Shown: in pieces, positions 24,911-35,396 of the stretch
Layout of the letters: every line of letters begins with the position of its first letter
How positions within the stretch are numbered: position 1 is the first letter of the stretch
Assembly: GCF_000143415.4 (NCBI RefSeq)
Contig: NW_003314311.1
Location: forward strand, 1,153,062-1,217,061
From: Selaginella moellendorffii
Lineage: Eukaryota; Streptophyta; Lycopodiopsida; Selaginellales; Selaginellaceae
Direction of reading: 5' to 3'
DNA: 64,000 nt
Translations under genes and position numbers: made by a program
The notes under the pieces: generated by a model
The model's database searches: none
What the model was told of the DNA's origin: nothing
The model's input: the letters and a program-made list of their open reading frames with translations, nothing else

Positions 24911-26032
24911 CCTGCGTGCCCTAGGGCGGGAATGTAACCTTGTGCCCTAATTCTAATTGCAAGCCAAAGTATAATCTGGTATATCTAGCTGTTTATAAAT
25001 TATAAACATATTTATAATTTAAACACTCCAAGTATATTTTTTATATTCTTTGGTTGATATGGCTTTTGCAGGTTTTGTAACCCTCTCCAAATAGTACTGA
25101 ATGATAGCATTGATATTATATTTGAAGTGATGGCTCTAGAAGATCTACAGGAAGCTCATCTTGAGTGTTGCAAGCAGGTAGGAAGCTCGTCTAATCTCTG
25201 CTTCATGGTCAGCATCTCAAGCATGTCAATCAGGCAGTGGAGCTCAAGTAGCATTCCTATGTGGAGAGAATGCAAAAGATCACTTCTTTTGTTGCTAGTC
25301 CCTTCCAAGCCTACAACCTCCTTCTAAACAGTGCTGTGCAAATCCTGCCCATTGAGCCCAACCACCTGGGTGGTGATCATGGGATGATTGTAACGCTACT
25401 GCCTTATAGAGGTGCTGCTGTTCTTGGAGAGTGGAGATTGGATTGGACCGGTCAAAGGACTTACCCGCCCATGGGCGATCGTTGTTTTCCTCCTGATCTG
25501 GGATTTTCCACGTTCATCCGTCAGAGTCATTCCACAATCTTCACACCCGAACCGTTAGATTTTGAATGGACGGATTAAATTTAACAGCTATCTTATGCAA
25601 GAAAAGACTCTGCAGTTCACATAAAGCACCAAAGAGACCCCACAAAGAATATGAAAAGATTCTGTTTCTCTCATCCTTTACACAATAAGGGATACAAAAT
25701 CGATCAAGAAAACTCCCTCTGCTACTGATTTCAGCTGCTAGCGATGGAAGATCCAGCGACTCATCACCAGCGCCATTCTAAAATAGCGAATTTGCCCCGG
25801 TATATTTCTTGGTTTGTAAGCTTGCTGAAACGTAGTAGATGTAATTGCAATGTCTCCAGTCTCTGTGCGAATCTTACAATAAAAATCTAACATAGATCAA
25901 ACTCAGGATGAAATTTTAATATCATTTCGAAAATATTTTAAAAAATTATAAATCCTACGTTCAGTATTTAAATAAATAACCAAATGCCGCAATCAGCAAA
26001 TTATTCATGAGTTGAATCTTTGATTCTTTCCT
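24911..26032. other. Intergenic
   Basis: Contains the F-box promoter on its left. A stretch near 25.13-25.45 kb (+) has coding-like pieces (ALEDLQEAHLECC; SFVASPFQAYNLLLNSAVQI) in different frames, perhaps a decayed gene fragment that I cannot identify. The rest is AT-rich spacer. Confidence 0.35.
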
Positions 26033-26343
26033 TTATGGGATGCAACAGGAGGGTGGCTGGCGACTCTTCGGTCGAAAATCTCAATCGACTGCTAGAAAAT
26101 TGAGCAATAGAAAACTAAAAGACTTTCACACGAAAACTTACCAGGAAATTGCCAGTCCGCATTTGAAGGGGAGTGCAGCAGTTTTTGCATTCTCCACACA
26201 TTTCGACGCTCGCTGACTGTGAATGGTGCAGTGGTTGATGAAGAACTATCAAAGAGCACACGAGTAGCACCTGCCAAGTGAAGCTCCAAATGTAGTAGTA
26301 TCACCATCGCCATGATAAAAGCCTTATGAAATCTCCTCCTCAT
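26033..26343 (-). CDS. Small putative secreted peptide precursor, family copy B (intact)
   Basis: Exon 1 is 26343-26142 and exon 2 is 26079-26033, with a 62-nt intron (GTAAGT donor, TTGAG acceptor); 82 aa. An in-frame ATG at 26376 would add 11 residues (MDSAGRDGSER); I prefer the MRRRF start because all copies begin there. The N-terminus has a hydrophobic signal-like segment (FIMAMVILLHLELHLAGA), followed by the conserved RVLFDSSSS...APFTVSERRN. Exon 2 gives DFRPKSRQPPSCCIP and a TAA aligned with copies A and D. The first four residues of this tail are identical to those of CEP hormones, but the rest differs. A secreted, processed peptide is inferred; no receptor or function can be assigned. 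Confidence 0.6.
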
Positions 26344-26381
26344 CCTTTCTGACCCATCTCTCCCAGCACTATCCATTTAAA

Positions 26382-26440
26382 GCTGCAATGTAGCATGCGG
26401 TGTATTGACTAGCCCACTAGGCAATGGCAAATTCTTACTC
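26382..26440 (-). promoter_or_regulatory. Conserved upstream block of peptide-family copy B
   Basis: Same order of elements as upstream of copies A and D: a TGCCTAGTGGGCTAGTCAA core, then a degenerate CACGCG-type element and a TTGCAG run, followed by TTTAAATGG as a TATA-like element. Further upstream (26455-26545) similarity to copy C continues (AACTCGTGGTTATCCGC, GGAGATTGAAG). Confidence 0.5.
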
Positions 26441-26545
26441 GTAAGCTTCTTCGTTAAAAGGCAAGCTTTTTCGCAAAGAAAGCAGTTAAAATTTAAAACT
26501 CGTGGTTATCCGCCTGAAAAAGGAGATTGAAGATTTGTCACTAGG

Positions 26546-28290
26546 ACACAATGTTGAAGGATTGGTCTTGGATACTAAGTATAGTATCTTTGACTTTGGT
26601 TAGCTTGGTTGCAAGAGAGTTTTGAGTGGTGATTCACTCTTGCTTTCTTTTAGCTTTGTTCTGATGTTGATGGCATTGAGGTGATGCCTTGTCATTGATA
26701 TTATTGATGTTGAGATTCAGGTGAGATGATATATCTATCCTTAGGATTGATATTGAGTTTCATTGCTCTCGATGAAGATAGTGTTGATGATTTGGCCATA
26801 GCTTTGTGTTATTGGCATTCGTGCATTTGTTAGTTAACAACTGTGTTGACGTTCAAACAAACTGAGTGGCAAGTTTGAGTTAGTTGTGTTCTAGATGAGA
26901 TTATTTAGTAGAGGTTGAGCTTTGGCTTTTCCTTGAAAAGTGATTCAGTCGTGGACTATGCTAACTCTACAAGTGGAAGAGTTAGTGATCGATATTGGAA
27001 TGTTTGAATCCTGCTTGGATTTGAGTTGGAATATATCGATCATTGATGATTCTTTTTTGTGCTTGTTATGAAGTGAGTTACGTCTTGCTATAGATGGATT
27101 CATGGAGGATCGTTTGGTGATCACTTGTTGAGCATAGCTTCATTATGCTTAGCTTTTGGATTGATGCAGATATGCTCTTCATTAACTTTGGCATTATGAA
27201 GTTTAGCTTATGGATGTGTTGAGGAGGATATTGTGGGTTGTACCATGGTTTCTTCTTTACCATTGAAATTGGTTCATGCGAAACTTGTGATCATTGTTAG
27301 GCAAGACTTGGCTATAGACTTCTTCGAGCTTTTGGTTCTTTGAGTTTTATGCTTATTGTTCCATTTGTTAGAAGTTGTTGGGGAAGGCATTTTAGCTTGT
27401 TAGCTTCGATGTTGAAGTTGGCTCTTGCATTTGGCAATCATTGGTAATGATTGACTGTCATCTAGGATATTGATTATCCTTGTCAAAAGTGTTGCTTGGT
27501 TATTGTTGATATAGAATGATTCGCTGTTTTTCGGGATGGTAGATTCTTTTTTCAACGATGATTCAGCATCTCTTTATTGATGGGATGATTGATGTTCTTT
27601 CATGATGGTTAGTTGTTCTCCTTAGTGGCTTTTGGATTTTTGCAATACCACATGTTCTTTGTGGTTTGCTCTGGATTGGTCTTTTGGGTTTGAGACGTCG
27701 GTAGGATGTTGCTGACACTTGCTTGAGCAACTCTAGTTCCTTGGTATTATTGACCAGAATCTATAAAGATTAGCTAGTGCAATAGTTAGCATGAACGAGT
27801 GTTTGTTGACCATGCAACATTCATTCTATTCTGTTGATTGTTGCTCGAGTTAGCTTTGATAGATTCAGATGTTATTTCCTTCGGGTACTACATTCGCGAG
27901 CATTTTGCTTGCTAGTCGATGATCCTTTGTGTACTATGAGTTATCTTTCGTAAGTTGTTTGGCATACTGTCTGCCATCTTCGATAGTTAGATTTCATCAT
28001 TGAGTTTCCTTGATGATATACTAGCTATTGAATTTTGTTGGCTGGTGAATCCTATGTTTTCCAGATCTTGGTGGTTCCTATACTCTACTATTCGTTTATC
28101 AGATGATAACTTACTTGGAATACTTTTGTGTTCTAATCTAAGATTTAATCATTGGTAATTAAGTCTCTAAGATATCATTGTTTATGACTTTGATATTGTC
28201 CATCTATTGATCTTTGAGTTTGGGCCAGTATAGGCAGACTGGCTTCGACACTTTGTGTGCATGGTGAAATCTCTAGTCATGGGGTAGCTA
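26546..28290. other. Strand-asymmetric (T/G-rich) stretch without genes
   Basis: About 1.75 kb with marked excess of T and G on the + strand and many short repeats of TTGATG/GATATTG type. No long open frame exists on either strand. It may be the decayed interior of the + strand LTR element whose 3' end begins after it, but no retroviral motif is readable. Confidence 0.3.
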
Positions 28291-29575
28291 CTGTCAACTG
28301 GTCACATAACCCGCCTCTCTGTCGATGTTCCTTATTCCATTAAAAGGGCGTGACCGTGTAAACAACTCTAACTGCCTATTTACAGTAGTCTATCTAAACC
28401 TTACCGACGGGTTTGGTTTCTTTGTTTAGGAGGGTTGGGGCCTCTGGCTTCTCTCTCTATGTTCCTGCGGGCAGGGCATATCACACTTTTGTAAGCTGGG
28501 TGACTCCCAGAGCAGCAAGGGTGGCTGAATCCGTTGGTCATTTCCTTGTCGGCGACGGCCGGAAGGTGTCTGAGCTGGTAGCGCATCCACGTTAGACAAA
28601 GAGGTTGCTCCTTAACTCATTTAAGTTGGTGCATTTCTCACATAGTGTGAGTACCGTGAACTTTTTCTGGAGTTGTTTCTTTGGCGGTATTCTAGACTCG
28701 AGTATGCATCGACGAGGACGTCGATCTTCCCTAAGGGGGGGAGAGTGTCGCGAATGTGACTTCGGGTATCGAAAGTTACCTGTCGGCTAGTCCTTTCAGA
28801 TATTCTTTCCTTATTGCCATGATGGCAAGAGGTCGGTATTGCTGGGCCCGTTATCAGTCTCCGCCTAAGCTAGTTGAGAAACTGGTCTTCGCGTGTGCAC
28901 TTGACCAGATGGGCATAAGGACGGAATTCCTACGTGCTATTTGTCAAGCATACTTGACCTGGTTAGAGAAACTCATTCGTTGACTTGCACTTGCTAGTGT
29001 TGGGAACCCCTGCGATATTGAGTTTGGTCCCTCAATATCGTTAGATGATAGCTTACCGTGTCTGCCAAACACCCTTGCTATCATGCCCTTTGTGTTGGTC
29101 TCATTTCAGTCCCAAATGCTATTTATGGAAAGTGTCCAGATTTGCTCATTTGGCATATCTACGGAATGTAGAAATTGTCCTGAACACAATGGTGTTCGTC
29201 CCGTGTCCAAATTCGCAATCTAAGGACATTCCATATTTAGTAAGTTTTGAGCTTGTCCCAGAGACTAACTCTTGATACTAAGGGAGGGTTGGGGTGAAAG
29301 CCCAAAGCGTGTGTTCCTCAAGGGGGGGGGGGGCTGTGGGGGGTTCCAAATGTATAGTAGGGATAGTGGGTAGGTCGGGCATGGCCATCCAACCTGAGGC
29401 ATAGTCTAACTCCCGCTTGCGTGCCTGTCCTTGTTCTGCGTCCGGCTTGGGGCTAAGCCCAAGTTCCATTCCATGCTAGTTGGTGGAGTACCCATGTCCT
29501 CGCGTTAGGCCACCGGTATGCCGAAATAGTGCCAGACTCCGTTTGGCTCCGTTTTGCGTGCTGGTCCTGGCATTG
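28291..29575 (+). mobile_element. 3' end of a Ty3/gypsy-type element: polypurine tract and LTR
   Basis: A polypurine tract (about 28733-28745, AAGGGGGGGAGAG) is followed directly by TGTCGCGAATGTGAC, the LTR start at 28746. The LTR resembles, in opposite orientation, the 38079-38996 LTR: both encode the by-product frame MTSGIE.YLSA, both contain a homopolymer G/C run, and both carry a TATGCC.AAAT.GTGCCAGACTC block. Similarity ends near 29575, so the 3' end is rearranged. Sequence upstream of the tract (28291-28732) matches the untranslated part between integrase and LTR. Confidence 0.7.
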
Positions 29576-29757
29576 GGATGCTGGTTACTCTAGGACTGTT
29601 CCAAGTTGCTCCGGGCCCCTGTCCCTTCGCTCCTTGGGCTTTATGCTTGGGAGTTGCTCCGTGGTTCAGTTCCATCACTCTTTGGCTCCATGCTTGGGAG
29701 TTTGGCACCGTTCCTTCGTTCAGCGGCCCAAGGCCCTGAACCTCGGGTTCCTATGGA

Positions 29758-29870
29758 CACGTGGCATGTGACACGTGGCATTTGTCACGTGGCACAAAGA
29801 GGGTTTAGGTTCCGCTTCGTGGTGTTATCTTATGGTAAATCACTATAGGATAAAGGGTCAAAACCACGTG
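29758..29870. promoter_or_regulatory. Cluster of four G-boxes (CACGTG)
   Basis: CACGTG occurs at 29758-29763, 29772-29777 and 29786-29791, exactly 14 bases apart, each followed by GCA. A fourth lies at 29865-29870. G-boxes bind plant bZIP and bHLH factors. The cluster lies between retroelement remnants and could be part of an LTR U3; no gene starts nearby. Confidence 0.45.
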
Positions 29871-30700
29871 CGCTACATTGTCGATCATTGTAGTTGTTGT
29901 TGTAGTCGTTATTGTAATTGTTGTAGTTGTTGTAGCAAGGTTGATCATTCCATTGTCGACTTTGGTGTTGGAAGTTGTTTCTTGGTAGTCTCCAGTTTGT
30001 CGGAGGTTGTGCCTGGTAATTGTCGAAGTATTGATTTGGATATGGTTGTCGAAACTGCTGTCGGGGATAGTTTGAGACTTGTCGAACTTCTGGAGAATTT
30101 CGAAATCTGCAAGTCTTGGCATCATGACCTTCTTTGGTACAGATCTGGCATTTGGAGATTTAGAGCTTGCAGTCACTTGCTAGATGTCCTTCGTTCTTGC
30201 ACTTAGCACACCAAATTCCAGATCAAAATTCTTTGATGTCGGCCTTGGCTTTTCCCTTGAGCTTGTCGATTGTTTTCCTGAGTTTTCGAAGTTTTGACTT
30301 GGTGCTCTCTCTAAGTTCATCATTGGAGTTGTCGTCGGAACTGCTATCAGAATCTGAGTTATCTGTGTCATCTACTTGTGCTGTCATTCGTCGAGCTTGA
30401 ACATCTTGAAGGGCTCTTGCGAGTTCGAGATAAGTGGCAACGTTGATGTGTGTTGCCGCTTCTCAGAGGGATCGTCGTAGGCCTTGCATGTACCATTGGT
30501 AAAGTAATGTTTCGGTGGCACTGTTGCCGCATTTGTTGGCATGTCGAGTGAAGGTTTGAGTGTAGTCGTCGATGGATTGACCAGACTTCTGCTTGAGTTT
30601 TTGGATCTTGTGAAGTCATTGGCTTTGAGTGAGGGAAGACTTGAATCGGTCTACGAGCTTGAGTGTGAGGTCGTCAAAACTTGTATTTGAGGAAGTGTTT
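29830..30700 (-). mobile_element. Degenerate LTR-retrotransposon gag with two zinc knuckles
   Basis: The minus strand reads HKIQKLKQKSGQSIDDYTQ (typical of the retrotransposon gag capsid region) near 30.6 kb. An acidic Ser-rich linker follows, then two CCHC knuckles: CAKCKNEGHLASDC (about 30.17-30.21 kb) and CQICTKEGHDAKTC (about 30.11-30.15 kb). An Asn/Tyr/Gln-rich tail completes it. Several in-frame stop codons break it, so it is dead. It belongs to a different lineage from the 38-46 kb element. Confidence 0.75.
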
Positions 30701-30774
30701 GAGCCCATTCGTTGGCTCTATTTCGAAGGGTACATCAGAAGTAGTATGGAAGTTCGGTCGTCTGACCGTTGATT

Positions 30775-32650
30775 GTTAAGGACTGATCACCGGGAGAGTG
30801 AGAGAGAGAGAGGGAATATTCTGGTCCTCAGAATATTCCCCGTCTTCCTTGTATAAAACCCTTGCCTCACAAGGGCGAGGGGGGGCATTTTTGCAGAGAG
30901 CAGTGAAGCATTTCTCGTGTTTGAGCGAGCGTTGGGGGAGGCGCCCCTCCTTTCCCCAACAAATGGTGAACCCAGCGTGACGTGCAGGACTTTCTGAAGC
31001 GTCATTTCTCTCTTTTCTTTTGGCCGCAGAGTTTGGGAAGGAATTCCTTGTTCATTTTGCGGTGGTTTTCTTTGATCTTGAGTGTGTTGGATAGGTCTGG
31101 AGCTCCTCTTTCCAGCAAGGTATGGCGCTCATCAAGCCGTGCAGTATTTGAAGAGATACAACGTTTCTTGGCTCGGTCGGATGAGCATTTTGGGGTTTTC
31201 ACTTTCTCGCCTGGATCCTCGGCCGAATTTCTCAAGGTAGTGCATTTGGGTTTGTAGATCTGGCCTAGATCTATGAGTAGTGGTAGTTCTTGGCACTAGA
31301 TTTGGGAGAATTGACGGCATGCAAAAGGATTTTCTTCTCCGGCTAGATTGGGTTATCTTTGTGGTAGGAATTCATGCTCCTCCAGGCTTGGTTTTGGATG
31401 CCGTTTATTTCTAGAGGTGCTCCTGGTCCTAGGCTTTCGAGAAGTACCAACGGCGCCTTAGTGTCGATCTACATCATGGACATGCACATGTTTTTCCATA
31501 ATGTTGGCGTTCTGGGCTACCTCTTCGTGGATTTTAGGGAATATTGAGGCAGTTTCTTCCCAAATTCTTGCGATATAAGGTAGACGGGGCTGAGCTCTTT
31601 CCAACGAGCCCACCAACAATCAAAATGGAGAAGGATCGAGACTAGAGGACTCATTTTTCTCTTTTGGGTTAAACTTCGTTGGGGGTTCCTTGGGAACGAA
31701 GCAATCTTCAAGGAACAGGTAACCGTAGGAACAGGAACAGGAGGAGCAGGAACAAGCGTTGGCGTAGAAACAGGGACAATAGGAATAGGCACAGGGATAG
31801 GAGTTGGTGTTGGAGCAAGTGCAGGAGTAGGAGCGAGAGTAGGGGTTACCGGTTACATGTCACAGGTCCCCGGTTATCGGCTACCGGCTACTCCCGCGGC
31901 TACTCCAGTGGCTGCTCCAGCGACTACCCCGATTACCGGCTACCGGCTACTCCAGTGGCTACTCCAGCGGCTACTCTAGTGGCTCCTCCAGTGGCTACTC
32001 CAGTGGCTACTTCGGCGGTCGGGTCAAAGGCATTTTGAGCAACTTGAGCACTAGCCTACAGTCTTCTTACTCCTGTCAACCCAGTTGCCTTGACCGGGCA
32101 TTTGCAGTGTTCAGGGTATTTGATGCCGGTACAAACTAGACGTACGACGAATTGGCACCCTTTTACCATACCTCAAGGCCCTAAGTACGGAGTAAACTTT
32201 CCAACATCCAAAGGCAGCTTAGGTACGACACTGCACCTTCTCAGGCCGAGTCCTCTTCCTCCTCGACAGATTCCAGTGACTTAGATCTACGAGCTATGGC
32301 GCAGCCACCCTTAGCTCGACCTCAGCTCCATGTTCTGTAGAACGGGAGTGATCTGCCGGTCTTTTCAGGTGTTGGAACAGTCTCTCCAACATCACATATT
32401 AGTCGCTTTGATTACTACTGCACGCCAGATTAAGCGCTAGCGAATGCAGCACCTCCCAAGATTAACCCCGACCCAGGATTTCATGAGACAGCCAGCCACC
32501 TTGCATTGCAACGCATTAAACGTCTCCTTGATCTCTCGACCTCAGTCACTAGATTTTATGTACGGTTGCCACCACTATTAATTGAAAATATTCGGTTCGT
32601 CCCTTACCCCAATGCAAGAGTACTACTTCCAACGAAGCAAAGAAATACCG
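30775..32650 (+). mobile_element. Probable LTR end, primer-binding site and decayed interior of another LTR element
   Basis: A TATA box (TGTATAAAA, near 30850) lies in a segment ending ...CCCCAACA at about 30961. It is followed by TGGTGAACCCAGCGTGAC (30964-30981), which has the form of a retrotransposon primer-binding site. Downstream, 32296-32640 gives gag-like pieces (LPVFSGVGTVSPTSHIS) with stops. The segment from 31.7 to 32.0 kb is a Gly/Thr- and Ala-Thr-Pro-coding repeat. No intact coding region remains. Confidence 0.45.
31720..32015 (+). repeat. Minisatellite-like coding repeats
   Basis: Two adjoining simple repeats. Degenerate GGAACAGGA-type units (about 31720-31850) read as Gly-Thr/Gly-Val repeats. 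Degenerate 12-base units of GCTACTCCAGTG type (about 31868-32015) read as ATPVATPA. They lie inside the retroelement remnant. Confidence 0.6.
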
Positions 32651-33130
32651 GGCATTGCTTTAAGGGCTAAGGCTGTTCGTTGTGCCTGCCTGAACATATG
32701 CGGAAAAACCTTAAGTTTTATACTTTAAGTTGAAGACATTCGTAGGTTGGCACCCAAACCGGTCACCAAAGACGACCAGTGTTGCTTGAAGTATGAGGCA
32801 AAGAGATAACCACAAGGCTATAACTAGCCTTTGACGGGGCAGTTCAATGTATTGCATGAAGTTGCAAATGCAGTACCATCACTATGTGCAAATTGGACCA
32901 AATTGAACAGTATTCTTCTACCACCTTGCTACCGTCAACTTTGCAACTCTATAAAACTATGTGATGGATGAATGTAACTAACTGTCAAAGTGGGATTGGA
33001 ACACACACCCTCGTGAGGTTGAGTCTACCAACTTAGACCGCTTGGCCATCCTGACATTTTGCCCTACTTAACACAGGGGTGTAATCAATGAGTATTCAAC
33101 CACATGGCAATGCATGCTGGCTTGTAACAT
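32651..33130. other. Intergenic
   Basis: No gene or clear repeat is seen. Confidence 0.3.
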
Positions 33131-33472
33131 GATATATAAGGCATCCAAGCAATCAGCAGGCATTATTAAGCTCTAGTGAAGTCTGCTTTGGTGGTATTTC
33201 TTGTTGCATTTGCCAAAGCATTGCCTTTTTCAGCTTTATGTGGAAGGGAGCTTCTGTCTTTGGATAATTGTGTTGCTGAGCATGATTCATCAGTGGTAGA
33301 ACCATTTTCTAGTTCTCTAATGCATGGGATGGATGATAATGATCATGAAGATGGGGTTCATGGCCAAAGCAAGCAGAGGAATAATACCAACAACAACAAC
33401 ATCAAATCAACATTTGCAGAAAGAAGATTAGGGATCATGAACGAAAAACGTAACAAATTTAGAATAACATAG
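33131..33472 (+). pseudogene. Possible small secreted-protein ORF lacking an ATG, second small family
   Basis: A TATA-like GATATATAAGG (about 33131-33141) precedes an open frame beginning at a GTG (33176): KSALVVFLVAFAKALPFSA looks like a signal peptide and is followed by an acidic/Asn-rich part and STFAERRLGIMNEKR. No in-frame ATG exists; an in-frame stop lies just upstream. A related ORF lies at 48548-48793 (STFVERRLWIMK), also starting at GTG. Either the starts are lost, or the first exon is elsewhere. Function unknown. Confidence 0.3.
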
Positions 33473-33599
33473 CAAATTTCATGTGTTGTCATCAACAAGG
33501 TACCAGCAGCTTCTTGACCAAAGCTTGAGGCAGCCCAGTTTTCGGCTGTGATTCTTCGTCCGTTAGAGGTTGTAACAGGAGGGTGGCAATCCTTGAGCA

Positions 33600-33858
33600 G
33601 CTGCTAGAAACTTGAGCAAGATCAGAAAGTGAAAGATTTTTATTCGAAAACTTACTAAGATACCCGTCCTCAGACTGCCACAGCTCTCCACTCATTTTGA
33701 AGCTCGTTAATTGTTGATGAAGAACTATTAAAAAGAACGCAAGTACCACCTGAGAAGTGACATTCCAAATGTAGTAGTATCACCATCGCCGTGATAAAAG
33801 CCTTATGAAATCTTCTCATCCTTTCTGGTTTTGTGAGATCTCGGCGAGCACTATACAT
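33600..33858 (-). pseudogene. Peptide-family copy C, broken
   Basis: MRRFHKAFITAMVILLHLE (start at 33819, with an in-frame upstream ATG at 33858) and VLFNSSSSTINELQNEW match the family. A frameshift ends the frame (WRAVAV, stop) before the conserved GTAAGT donor. After the intron only the end of the tail remains (LPPSCYNL, then TAA near 33570); the FRP part is deleted. A partial upstream block is present at 33871-33905. Confidence 0.55.
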
Positions 33859-34249
33859 TTATCACAAGCTGCAATGCAACACGCGGCCACTAGGCAAATG
33901 GCTTCTTCGTTAAAAGGTAAGCTCTTAAAAAGATCTAAACTCGTGGTTATCCGCATGATAACGGAGATTGAAGCTTTGTCAAGATCAAGTCGGACACGGG
34001 ACTCAAGTTCTTCACCCCATGCATCTGGAGCGTCTTTTTCGTCTTGGTCCACCACCCCAGGCTCGCCTTCGGAAAAGCCCCGGTTCTGACTTAATTACGT
34101 AAATTTGCACCTCCACAAAAATTTACATGACTTGAATAAATATATGTACTACTCGGCAAACTAGGATTGTTCCTTGTGGCAAATTTACACAGAATCAAAA
34201 AGAGATTACCACCAATCATGTGGGATAGGAGTTCACATGTTGCCGCACA

Positions 34250-34378
34250 ATCAGCAAGAATTGTAACACTGCTGGTGATAAACATTTGCAACTTTCTACT
34301 TGGTTTCTCTTTGACTTCTTCCGCAGTCTCACAGCCACAAGATTCAAAACCAGTTCGCAAAGTTTTCTTCTAACCCAA
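34250..34378 (+). pseudogene. Peptide-family copy G, decayed
   Basis: DNA similarity to copies E and F: TTGTAACACTGCTGGTGATA, then ACATTTGCAACTT, TCTTCCGCAGTCTCACAGCC and GATTCAAAACCAGTTCG. No frame remains open. Its left flank matches that of copy F. Confidence 0.4.
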
Positions 34379-35082
34379 AATATATTTCTCATTCATGTAA
34401 AGTATGCTCGAAGATCAAACATGACTCGTACAAACTGAACATGGACTTTCCCCTGAGAACATGACAACTTGCACTGGACAAAGTTTGATCCTGCTGTGTT
34501 TCGTATGTAGTCGTTCATATAGTTCAAGTAGTATTAGAAATAGTTTCAAAAACACAATCTCACCAACACCAGATGGTTCTCCAAGACCGAAAGAAAACGT
34601 TACAACTCTGGTCAAAGATGGTTCAGGACTTCCAGTCGTAACAACAACAGGGGATGCATTCAAGCCATTCTAGTGTCCCTGTGTATTAGTTAAGCCCCAG
34701 CCATTGCATGCGCTCAGATTTCCTGCAACGCACATTTGTGACCACGGGATGCTTGGCCACCATCTGCATGAGCAGCTCGTTCATTCTCACGATGGATAAA
34801 TTGCCACCCAATGCTTGATTATTCGAGAGAATAATCAGCTGGCCTTGTCCATTCTCTCACTGAAGTTGGCCGCGAGCTCCACCGAGTAATTCTAGAGTTC
34901 TAGAGCATAATAGTCTTGCAGAAGTATGCTACCTTTCTATTTATTCCGGACTGTACGGAGCTGTCCATTGTTTTATACAAGAGAAAAATGTTAAGCATAT
35001 CTTTGTGATTCTTAGTTCTTTATCTTTGTGTAGCCAGCATTTCCCGTCGTGAGATATGGGATGGGGCTTTTCGAATCGCGTT
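34379..35082. other. Intergenic
   Basis: No gene is recognised. The part nearest 35082 is the 3' flank of peptide copy D. Confidence 0.3.
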
Positions 35083-35367
35083 TTATGGGTTGCAGCAGAG
35101 GGGTGGCTGACGATTCCCCGGTCGAAATTCTCCAAATTCGGCTGGAAATTTATAGCGATGGTAAAGAGAAAACTAGAGATTTTCAAACGAATACTTACTA
35201 GGACTTGGAGGAGGAGCTTCCTCCAGCAGCTTTCTCACAATCCCCTTGTTGATTGTGAATGGTGCAGTGGCCGAGGAAGAACTACCAAAGAGAGGCCATA
35301 CGAAGTGAAGATGTAAATGTAGTAGTATCACCATCGCCACAATGAAAGTGATGCAAAATCTCCTCAT
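35083..35367 (-). CDS. Small putative secreted peptide precursor, family copy D (intact)
   Basis: Exon 1 is 35367-35199 (56 codons plus 1 nt) and exon 2 is 35129-35083, with a 69-nt intron; 71 aa. MRRFCITFIVAMVILLHL forms a signal-like N-terminus, then GSSSSATAPFTIN and a Pro-rich end of exon 1 (EEAPPPSP). The tail is KFRPGNRQPPLCCNP and ends at the family TAA. An alternative acceptor (TTTCCAG) 12 nt upstream stays in frame and would add a few residues (ending GEFRPGN). An out-of-frame upstream ATG in the leader overlaps the start, as in copy A. Family unknown to me; resemblance to CEP at the FRP part only. Confidence 0.6.
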
Positions 35368-35396
35368 TCTTGCTGGTTTTGTGACCCATCAATCAA

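Noticed and set aside
24488-24937. 149-aa + strand ORF opposite the F-box gene.
   Set aside because: It is an antisense shadow of a well supported coding exon; composition mirrors the F-box frame.
26033-26079. Alternative frame of peptide exon 2 reading FDRRVASHPPVASHK (also FDRGIVSHPSAATHK in copy D), which resembles IDA-like peptides.
   Set aside because: It does not match the phase left by exon 1, needs different stops in each copy, and the TGT/TGC change between copies is silent only in the FRP-QPP-CC frame.
29500-29770. Overlapping ORFs rich in Gly/Ser/Leu on both strands.
   Set aside because: They lie in LTR-derived GC-rich sequence and show no conserved protein pattern.
31679-32038. 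119-aa Arg/Asn/Ser-rich ORF that could be read as a novel protein.
   Set aside because: It is another frame of the simple Gly-Thr and ATP-coding minisatellite inside a retroelement relic.
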